Below are positions 1 to 5,139 of a stretch of DNA of 5,141 nucleotides, piece after piece (position 1 is the stretch's first letter; every line of letters begins with the position of its first letter). The notes under the pieces were generated by a model, which was not told where the DNA came from, did not search any database, and saw nothing but the letters and a program-made list of their open reading frames with translations. The DNA comes from Lachnospiraceae bacterium (GTDB lineage: Bacteria > Bacillota > Clostridia > Lachnospirales > Lachnospiraceae), in the NCBI GenBank assembly GCA_016294075.1, contig JAEDCQ010000028.1:1-5141 (forward strand). The letters are read 5' to 3'. A program made the position numbers and the translations under genes.

Positions 1-44
1 CGGCCAGGCGGCAGCCTTATCACCCATCGGATACCTGCACCCTG

Positions 45-69
45 GCCAGGCAGCAAAATCCTGCATGGC
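45..69 (-). repeat. Inverted repeat abutting the WYL gene stop codon
   Basis: GCCAGGCAG (45-53) and CTGCATGGC (61-69) are nine-base arms with one mismatch around a seven-base loop. The repeat begins immediately after the TAA of the WYL gene (70-72, minus strand). It could end that transcript or protect its 3' end, but no T-tract follows on the minus strand, so a classical intrinsic terminator is not supported. The left arm overlaps a perfect ten-base palindrome, CCTGGCCAGG, at 41-50. Confidence 0.4.
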
Positions 70-975
70 TTAATCGTTTTTATATAAGTTGTACATATCC
101 GACACCCATTCCTTCAATGTCTTTCTTAAAGATGCCGGGGAAATGACTTCTATCATGGCTCCTGCGCTGAGCAACCTCATTATAAAATCGAATGTCGGGG
201 CAAGGAATAACTCAAAGTCGGCATATTCACCGCTATCTTCCAACAACTTCTGGCTATGATGTAAGGGAAGCGATTTCATATAGGAAATATGGTCACGGTA
301 GGCTCTGATAACAATCTGTTCAGGCTTTATATTATGGTCGGATATGATTCCGTAATAATTTGAAAAATAATCCGATGCAGAAAAATTTTTCGGAAGTTTG
401 AACGTATCCGTTGTCATTTCCAAATCTTCTATACGGTCCAATCCGTAAATCCGATAATTGTCATAATGTACATTTCGAGCCAGCACATACCAACGGTTTT
501 CAAACAGTTTTACACAGTATGGCTCAATCGGAAACGTGTAGCTGCCGGACTTGTTGAACCCGCAATAAGTGATTGTCACGACACGGTTTTCCCTCATCGC
601 TTCAAGCAATCTTGTCAAGTAATCACGGGCAGACGGAATCTTGCTGACAAGAATCCGGTCTTTCAATGAAAGGTTCTCACTGATAAGGTTGCTTACGGCA
701 AACGAGTCGAGCATCCATTTTTTCAGTTCATCTTCATCAATGTCCTCCGGATTCTCTATATAATAAAGATAACCACCGGTTCTTTGACAAGAGATGATTA
801 TACCGAACTGACTGAAAATGGCATCTTTCCACCGGTTGAATGTAGCACGGCTCAAAGGCTTGTAATCACTTAAGTCTTTGTTGCGCTCCCAACGGTCGGA
901 AATTTCTTCCAAAGAAATCTTTCCCGCCTTGCGGATAGTGTCTATCAACCATGTGTATTTTTGAAGTTGTAACAT
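70..975 (-). CDS. WYL-domain transcriptional regulator (HTH-WYL-WCX)
   Basis: This gene encodes a predicted cytoplasmic DNA-binding regulator of 301 residues, a normal length for the family. Residues about 5-75 form a helix-turn-helix-type N-terminus (TFNRWKDAIF, then a GGYLYYI wing-like strand). Residues about 125-185 are the WYL domain, with the signature at 161-167 (RWYVLAR) and a following YGLDRI. Residues about 218-290 match the C-terminal WCX-like region. WYL domains are thought to sense nucleic-acid or nucleotide ligands, and these proteins often control defence or DNA-repair genes; the target here is unknown. The open frame extends upstream to 1209, but that part is remnant hydrolase sequence (GTSLGG motif), so the ATG at 975-973 is chosen. 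It follows an AT-rich leader and a weak -7-like box. The gene is divergent from the metallophosphoesterase, with the dead hydrolase between them. Family assignment is strong; targets are not inferable. Confidence 0.9.
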   Translation of the reverse strand: MLQLQKYTWLIDTIRKAGKISLEEISDRWERNKDLSDYKPLSRATFNRWKDAIFSQFGIIISCQRTGGYLYYIENPEDIDEDELKKWMLDSFAVSNLISENLSLKDRILVSKIPSARDYLTRLLEAMRENRVVTITYCGFNKSGSYTFPIEPYCVKLFENRWYVLARNVHYDNYRIYGLDRIEDLEMTTDTFKLPKNFSASDYFSNYYGIISDHNIKPEQIVIRAYRDHISYMKSLPLHHSQKLLEDSGEYADFELFLAPTFDFIMRLLSAGAMIEVISPASLRKTLKEWVSDMYNLYKND

Positions 976-996
976 ATTGCTTTTTGTTGGTTGCTG

Positions 997-1004
997 TAAA
1001 GTTA
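997..1004 (-). promoter_or_regulatory. Possible -7 box for the WYL gene
   Basis: On the minus strand TAACTTTA matches seven of the eight positions of the Bacteroidetes element TAnnTTTG, 21 bases upstream of the chosen ATG at 975. A TTGG lies 17 bases further upstream (1025-1022), slightly closer than the usual 19-21 base spacing to the -33 element. The placement fits a start at 975 and lies outside the hydrolase remnant, which ends near 1045. The evidence is one imperfect motif. Confidence 0.35.
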
Positions 1005-1044
1005 ATAAAAACTTGTAGCATCCAATGCAACATCTCGGATAATA

Positions 1045-1371
1045 CAATCCTATCTTGTAACGTATAAGCTTCGCTATATTCATTGCCGGGTTGCAGATCA
1101 CTTTTGTCGCGCATGGAGCATCTGCATAAAACACATAGTATCCGCCCAATGAAGTTCCCATTAATAAGGATGGATTGAACTTACTGACAGTAGCATTAAT
1201 CTTTTCCACCGATTCAAATGGATTCTAATTTACTTCAATTGCTGTCCACTCGTATTCAGAGAGTATTTTACATACCATCCGGACTGTTGTCGATGTAGCA
1301 CCGGAACCAAGTCCATGCACATAGATGGCAATAGGCTTTACATTGTTCTCATTAATTAATGTCGTACACAT
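1045..1371 (-). pseudogene. Broken YqiA/YcfP-like alpha/beta-hydrolase (esterase) remnant
   Basis: Two pieces in one frame form the first half of a small alpha/beta-hydrolase. The upstream piece carries IYVHGLGSGA, the oxyanion-type HG motif. The downstream piece carries LLMGTSLGGYY, the GxSxGG nucleophile elbow, then KVICNPAMNIAKLIRYKIGL. A TAG at 1227-1225 separates them without a frame change, where the family would have an acidic or similar residue just before NPFESV. Similarity fades after the GL at about 1045; the rest of the fold, including the acid and histidine of the triad, is missing, and WYL promoter-like sequence follows. The gene is therefore dead twice, by a nonsense codon and by 3' truncation. 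The start at 1371 (ATG TGT ACG) is placed from the promoter at 1399-1406; an upstream ATG at 1416 lies before that promoter's likely transcription start. Calling it a YqiA/YcfP relative is recognition from motifs, not a search. Confidence 0.8.
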
Positions 1372-1398
1372 ATTAATGTAGATTACTTCAATACACTG

Positions 1399-1406
1399 CA
1401 AAAGTA
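1399..1406 (-). promoter_or_regulatory. Bacteroidetes -7 box (TACTTTTG) upstream of the hydrolase pseudogene
   Basis: The minus strand reads TACTTTTG, an exact match to TAnnTTTG, 27 bases upstream of the ATG at 1371. No good TTTG -33 element is visible at the standard spacing. Transcription would start near 1395 and run through the dead hydrolase towards the WYL gene, so this promoter may still feed the regulator. Confidence 0.55.
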
Positions 1407-1482
1407 TCCTCCTCATGTCTCACTTTTATATACAGCAATGGAATCGTTTCCGCTTGTATCGCAAATTGAGCCAGAATTTTTT

Positions 1483-1490
1483 TATTTTTG
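1483..1490 (+). promoter_or_regulatory. Bacteroidetes -7 box (TATTTTTG) for the metallophosphoesterase operon
   Basis: TATTTTTG is an exact match to TAnnTTTG, 21 bases before the ATG at 1512. It overlaps the TTG codon at 1488-1490 that could formally start the frame earlier, which argues against that start. The -33 element is weak: TTG trinucleotides at 1454 and 1466 fall outside the usual spacing. The box is back to back with the minus-strand box at 1399-1406, about 76 bases away. Confidence 0.6.
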
Positions 1491-1511
1491 TCGGCAAAGA
1501 AGACATTCGAG

Positions 1512-2105
1512 ATGAAAATATTGCATATTTCAGACACGCATGGCTGTCACAGACGGTTGCACAATTTGCCACAGGCTAACATCGTTGTGCATTCGGGCGA
1601 CTTTACCATGAACGGCAGCGAGCAGGAAGCGTTGGATTTCATGAACTGGTTCTGCGACCTTCCTTGTCCGCAAAAGATATTCATTTGCGGCAACCACGAT
1701 GACTGTCTTTGCGGTGCCACCATTGACGGGCTTGACAGTAATGTCCATTACCTGTGCAATTCCGGAGTGGAAATTGACGGTGTGAAATTCTATGGTGTCC
1801 CAATGTTCATGGGCGACTGCATCTCTGACCGCCAAACCAAGCATTATGCAAATATTCCTGAAGACACGGATATTCTCATCACCCACACACCGCCTTTCGG
1901 CATCCTCGACTTTGACGACAATATCCATTACGGTTCTGAAGAACTTCTCAGCCGCATAACAACAGTCCAACCCCGGCTGCATCTTTTCGGACATATACAT
2001 TCGCAGCATGGAACAATAGTTCTTAACGGGACAACTTTTTCCAATGGAGCGATAATGAATGCTGACTACTCAAATTTTAGAATGCCGAATCTCGTAGAAT
2101 TATAA
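1512..2105 (+). CDS. MPPED2-like calcineurin-type metallophosphoesterase
   Basis: This is a 197-residue, apparently cytoplasmic, two-metal phosphoesterase. All family motifs are present in order: DTH (8-10) in LHISDTHG, SGDF (28-31), GNHD (60-63), ITHTPP (123-128) and FGHIH (159-163). These supply the Asp, His and Asn ligands of a complete dinuclear site. The compact single-domain layout and the GD-F-T, GNHD and GHIH spacing resemble the MPPED1/MPPED2 (239FB) branch, whose members act on phosphodiesters in vitro; the natural substrate here is unknown. There is no signal peptide or membrane segment. The ATG at 1512 is chosen because the longer TTG start lies inside the -7 box. The next gene begins 17 bases after its stop with no promoter visible between, so the two are probably co-transcribed. 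Its GC content (about 50-52 percent in two lines counted by hand) is well above that of the next gene. Confidence 0.92.
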   Translation: MKILHISDTHGCHRRLHNLPQANIVVHSGDFTMNGSEQEALDFMNWFCDLPCPQKIFICGNHDDCLCGATIDGLDSNVHYLCNSGVEIDGVKFYGVPMFMGDCISDRQTKHYANIPEDTDILITHTPPFGILDFDDNIHYGSEELLSRITTVQPRLHLFGHIHSQHGTIVLNGTTFSNGAIMNADYSNFRMPNLVEL

Positions 2106-2122
2106 TCGAAACAAATATAACA

Positions 2123-3064
2123 ATGGAAACAACACCTTATTCTAAACTTTATTCTAAATTTCTAGACGACAAAGAGATTGCCTGTCGGATTTACGAAATG
2201 CTGGCAAATGACGTTTTAGGCAAAGAACAATTGGAAAAGATAAAGTTGCGATATGATGACATGTATCACAATTTCTTCAATTATTCCAAAGACGAGGCGC
2301 AGAAACTGGGATTGAAAGACGCTATTTGGGAGTTTAGTTCGGGAGTAGAGCCTTTTACGCCTACCGGATGGAACCGTTATTACGAAGACACTATTACCGT
2401 ACCTATACCTATAACACATCCGGATTTCAAGGATTTGACTACACGCACAGAAAAACGTGGAGCAATAGGCCTTGACCTTCCAACATGGTTCAACTTGAAA
2501 AATAACGACAAGCGGATTATACTTGTCGCACAAGATCCACTGCGAGACAATACATGGTATTCCGATATTGATAAATTTCCAAAAGGGAAAACCGGGTGCA
2601 AAGAAGATTATATCTGCATTGACGCGTTGGTGGCTTCTCCGTTTGGACTGCATGGTAAAAGTTGGAGGGATAAAAAGAATGGAGGTGGCAGAATGGCATT
2701 GCTTGTCGAAAAGCTTATCGAACACGGTTATGGCGTTTACCTTACCGACTGCAGGAAATATTTTGTATATGACCATAGGGAATCCGCCGAGTACTCTAAA
2801 GAGAAGAAAAACATATACAAGGCTATTCTGCAAAAAGAGATAGGAATCGTTAATCCACAAAGGATAGTGGCTGTGGGCAATGAGGCATACGACTATTGTC
2901 ATGAATTAATCGGTGACGATGTAAGATTGCTGCATGTTCCTCACATTTCAGGACTTGCTGCAAAAAAACAAAAGAATTATTTCGAATTGGATGAAAATAA
3001 AAAAACTACTATAGAAGAACTTGTAGAAAGATATGCCAAATATATTATCAGCGAAGGTAAATAA
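2123..3064 (+). CDS. Uncharacterised uracil-DNA-glycosylase-superfamily fold protein
   Basis: The 313-residue product lacks a name I recognise, but its C-terminal two thirds look like a divergent UDG fold. Residues 131-140 (RIILVAQDPL) match motif 1 of the superfamily; family 1 enzymes have GQDPY there. Residues 165-181 (ICIDALVASPFGLHGKS region) would be the aromatic pocket strand. Residues 242-260 (PQRIVAVGNEAYDYC) match the usual xPxxIVxLGxxA helix entry. Residues 271-277 (HVPHISG) take the place of motif 2, the HPS loop that enters the DNA groove. Residues 1-125 are a charged, helical N-terminal extension. D138 and H274 are candidate catalytic residues. It could be a base-excision enzyme, or a non-catalytic or nuclease-associated relative; activity cannot be inferred. 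It is AT-rich (18 and 21 G or C per 60 bases in two lines) and follows the metallophosphoesterase by 17 bases; a strong terminator starts 30 bases after it. Confidence 0.7.
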   Translation: METTPYSKLYSKFLDDKEIACRIYEMLANDVLGKEQLEKIKLRYDDMYHNFFNYSKDEAQKLGLKDAIWEFSSGVEPFTPTGWNRYYEDTITVPIPITHPDFKDLTTRTEKRGAIGLDLPTWFNLKNNDKRIILVAQDPLRDNTWYSDIDKFPKGKTGCKEDYICIDALVASPFGLHGKSWRDKKNGGGRMALLVEKLIEHGYGVYLTDCRKYFVYDHRESAEYSKEKKNIYKAILQKEIGIVNPQRIVAVGNEAYDYCHELIGDDVRLLHVPHISGLAAKKQKNYFELDENKKTTIEELVERYAKYIISEGK

Positions 3065-3093
3065 TGGCAAGGAGTTGCTTTTACAATATGATT

Positions 3094-3130
3094 TTGCAGA
3101 GGTGTATCGCTAATTGATACATCTCTGCAA
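3094..3130 (+). terminator. Rho-independent terminator after the UDG-fold gene
   Basis: Two 15-base arms (3094-3108 and 3116-3130) pair fully apart from one G-U wobble, around a seven-base loop (3109-3115), and TATTTTTG follows at once. This is a strong intrinsic terminator for the metallophosphoesterase-UDG transcript. The opposite strand has no comparable T-tract, so termination is expected in one direction only. The T-tract coincides with a -7 promoter box for the next gene. Confidence 0.8.
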
Positions 3131-3138
3131 TATTTTTG
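3131..3138 (+). promoter_or_regulatory. Bacteroidetes -7 box (TATTTTTG) for the GNAT-AAA gene, overlapping the terminator tail
   Basis: TATTTTTG is an exact TAnnTTTG match placed 29 bases before the ATG at 3168 and 14 before the ATG at 3153. Transcription would begin near 3142. A TTG at 3114-3116 inside the terminator loop is only 14 bases upstream, so no proper -33 element is seen. The same bases form the U-tract of the preceding terminator, so the box could be coincidental. Confidence 0.45.
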
Positions 3139-3167
3139 TGCTGTAATCATAAATGCAGCATAAAAAA

Positions 3168-4928
3168 ATGAAAGAAGTAAAGGCAAGGAAAATCGAGTTG
3201 GCTACAGTCCGGCTTATCATCAGGACTCCTCAAGAAAGTGATGTACATGATATTTTCGTTCTGATGAGCGACCTTGAAATAGCGGCAATCGCCGGATTCA
3301 GACCGATGAACACGCTTAGCGAGGCCGAAGGGAAAATCCGCAGGGAGAAGGAAGGCGGTCTGATGTTCTGTATTTCGGAAAAGAACCTTCCGGAAAAGGT
3401 TCTCGGCGTTTTTGAAATTACTCCGCACAAGACAAATACCGTTTCTGGTGAGAAATGCAATTACGAGATCTGTTATTTTCTCCATAAACAGGCCCGAGGG
3501 AAAGGCTATATGACGGAAGTCGTGGAGAGAATGAAATGCTACTTGTTCGATGAACGGATGGCTGACTCGCTGACCATCGCCGTCTTACCACGAAATGATG
3601 CATCTCGCAGGGTTGCACTAAAATGCGGCTTCACATACGAAGGTCTGGAAAGGAAATGCGGCATGAATTATCTTGATGAAGTTGTCGACCTTGAATATTA
3701 TACCCTTTACAAAGAAGAATACCTCAATCCTGATGGAAAAGTACGCAAGGAAAAACTGACCATCGCATCAAAGCAGAAATGGATTAATGACGGTGGTATT
3801 CTTTACCCGATTCCGGGCTATGCTTCGTTGCTCACTTCTCCCGGCAACGGGATATTCCGCATCTATGAGCATCCGCAGACAAAACGCTTGGGACTGGAGA
3901 AGATAGATGATATTTTCCGATTCGATTTCAAGATTTATGACCTTGACTGCGAAGAGATAATGTCAAGAATCATAAAAACATGGAATTCAGACTTGTTTAA
4001 AGAAAGCAACAAAAATCTCGGAGTGATTTTCAACGGACTAAAAGGGACAGGCAAGACCATTGCCGCCAAACTACTCTGCAACCGCATAGGTCTACCGGTA
4101 ATTGTCATCTCGAAACCAGTTGACGGCATGCTAGAATTTATCCAGTCGCTGCATTTTGAAAACATTATCCTTATCGACGAAGCGGAAAAGACCTTCCGTG
4201 AGGAACAGGATGTTCTGCTCAAAATGATTGACGGGGTTTATAACGACATGCGGAAACTGTATATTCTCACCACCAACAAGCTGTCAATTGACGAGAATCT
4301 TTTGGGCCGTCCGGGACGCATCCGTTATATCAAGGAGTTTTCAAATTTATCGGCAAGGGCAGTCAATGATGTCATAGATGACAATCTAAAAGACGTATCG
4401 TTGAAGGAGGAAGTACTGAAAGTTGTTGATAGTCTGGAAATCTCCACCATAGACATTCTGAAAGCCATTATTGACGAGTGCAATATAATGGAGGCTGTTC
4501 CATCAGATTCTACTTTGAACATTCCGAAGGCTAAATACAGAATGCAGATTATCTGTTTCAACAGTCTGGATGTGAAGTCACATCAGGAAGTGAAAGATTA
4601 TATTAAAGAGCATTTGGTTTACAATGAATCTGTTGCAGATTGGTTGCGGAAAGTCATTGGCACAGATGAAAGCAAGAAAAAAACGAAGAAGAACATGGAC
4701 TTGATAAATGAAATGTTTGAATGCGATGTGGATATAGAATGGCAGGCCACCTCATCATTGGCTACATATATAGGCAAGCAAATCGGATATAGGACTGTCA
4801 TTTCAGAACCTGACAGATACGGTTTCTTTACAGTCGAAACCGACTGGGGCGATACGGAATTATGGTGTCTTTGCAATGAGGTTGACATTCCGTCACTTTA
4901 TAGAGAGAACTTATCACTAAAACTATGA
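3168..4928 (+). CDS. Fusion protein: GNAT N-acetyltransferase plus AAA ATPase
   Basis: One unbroken frame encodes 586 residues (591 if the ATG at 3153 is used). Residues about 5-180 are a RimJ/RimL-type GNAT acetyltransferase: RLIIR opening strand, the acetyl-CoA loop QARGKGY (108-114), and N143 with S146 and KCGF (152-155) of motif B. The domain ends at EYYTLYKEEY, where free-standing GNAT proteins usually stop. After a linker of about 90 residues comes a classic AAA module: Walker A GLKGTGKT (290-297), Walker B IILIDE (333-338), sensor-1 N370 in TTNK, and RPGR (381-384) with two candidate arginine fingers. This second region of homology is BCS1/FtsH-like. A lysine-rich stretch (503-508) precedes a C-terminal region of about 75 residues that I do not recognise. 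The ATG at 3168 is preferred because it follows an A-rich leader and leaves a normal distance from the -7 box. The acetylated substrate and AAA client are unknown; the ATPase half resembles those of phages and mobile elements. Confidence 0.85.
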   Translation: MKEVKARKIELATVRLIIRTPQESDVHDIFVLMSDLEIAAIAGFRPMNTLSEAEGKIRREKEGGLMFCISEKNLPEKVLGVFEITPHKTNTVSGEKCNYEICYFLHKQARGKGYMTEVVERMKCYLFDERMADSLTIAVLPRNDASRRVALKCGFTYEGLERKCGMNYLDEVVDLEYYTLYKEEYLNPDGKVRKEKLTIASKQKWINDGGILYPIPGYASLLTSPGNGIFRIYEHPQTKRLGLEKIDDIFRFDFKIYDLDCEEIMSRIIKTWNSDLFKESNKNLGVIFNGLKGTGKTIAAKLLCNRIGLPVIVISKPVDGMLEFIQSLHFENIILIDEAEKTFREEQDVLLKMIDGVYNDMRKLYILTTNKLSIDENLLGRPGRIRYIKEFSNLSARAVNDVIDDNLKDVSLKEEVLKVVDSLEISTIDILKAIIDECNIMEAVPSDSTLNIPKAKYRMQIICFNSLDVKSHQEVKDYIKEHLVYNESVADWLRKVIGTDESKKKTKKNMDLINEMFECDVDIEWQATSSLATYIGKQIGYRTVISEPDRYGFFTVETDWGDTELWCLCNEVDIPSLYRENLSLKL

Positions 4929-4934
4929 GATAAT

Positions 4935-5030
4935 ATGAACAACGGTATTTTAAGTAAGGAAAATATTCTTTGTATGCAATATTCCAGGATGAAATCATCA
5001 CAGATAATGAATCCTAATCTTGCACCGTAA
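4935..5030 (+). CDS. Possible 31-residue small ORF
   Basis: ATG at 4935 opens a 31-codon frame ending in TAA at 5028-5030 (MNNGILSKEN at the start, MNPNLAP at the end). It begins six bases after the GNAT-AAA stop, in very AT-rich sequence, and stops where the DNA turns GC-rich. No motif, membrane segment or recognised family is visible. It may be chance, or the remnant end of a gene cut by an insertion or deletion. Confidence 0.15.
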   Translation: MNNGILSKENILCMQYSRMKSSQIMNPNLAP

Positions 5031-5074
5031 GAGTTCCCGACTCCGCCGGATGAGGTTTGTTGCTGGCCGGGGCA

Positions 5075-5094
5075 CCGTGGCGGAGCGCCATCGG
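5075..5094. repeat. GC-rich stem-loop with GAG loop
   Basis: CCGTGGCG (5075-5082) pairs with CGCCA plus CGG (5086-5094) across a three-base GAG loop, with a single bulged T at 5091. The five pairs next to the loop are uninterrupted. It lies within the GC-rich edge and lacks a following T-tract, so it is not an intrinsic terminator. A protein-binding or RNA-structural role is possible but unproven. Confidence 0.45.
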
Positions 5095-5116
5095 GAAGAA
5101 ACTTGCTGGCAAAAGC

Positions 5117-5139
5117 GCACAAAAATCCCGATTTTGTGC
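5117..5139. repeat. Perfect inverted repeat GCACAAAA / TTTTGTGC
   Basis: Eight-base arms (5117-5124 and 5132-5139) are perfectly complementary around a seven-base loop (ATCCCGA). The right arm contains TTTT, so an RNA from the plus strand would form a hairpin with the T-run inside the stem rather than after it. The repeat is two bases from the window end, so what it borders cannot be seen. Candidates are an operator, a recombination or transfer-origin element, or part of a terminator. Confidence 0.5.

Noticed and set aside
976..1209. A longer WYL protein starting at a GTG at 1209, which would add 78 residues.
   Set aside because: Those residues contain the hydrolase elbow GTSLGG and other hydrolase sequence, not regulator sequence. 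The HTH begins naturally at the ATG at 975, behind a promoter-like box.
1225..1227. Readthrough or recoding of the in-frame TAG, as in gut phages that read TAG as glutamine.
   Set aside because: The hydrolase also lacks its C-terminal half, so recoding would not restore it. The intact genes use TAA or TGA, and no suppressor tRNA is visible.
1488..1511. Metallophosphoesterase start at TTG 1488.
   Set aside because: The codon lies within the exact -7 box TATTTTTG. The conserved core begins with MKILHISDTHG at the ATG at 1512.
1530..2009. Minus-strand open frame of 159 codons inside the metallophosphoesterase gene.
   Set aside because: It is wholly antisense to a gene with complete catalytic motifs and shows no recognisable domain.
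2216..2902. Minus-strand open frame of 228 codons inside the UDG-fold gene, rich in hydrophobic and Cys/Phe residues.
   Set aside because: It is antisense to a better-supported gene; its apparent hydrophobicity follows from complementing Lys- and Glu-rich codons.
4948..4972. TATTTT/AAAATA inverted repeat after the GNAT-AAA gene as a terminator.
   Set aside because: The stem has only six A-T pairs and no proper T-tract, too weak to call.
4898..5122. Minus-strand open frame of 74 codons at the right edge.
   Set aside because: It overlaps the end of the GNAT-AAA gene and runs through repeat-rich GC sequence. No family or start signal supports it, although such frames may be annotated as hypothetical proteins.
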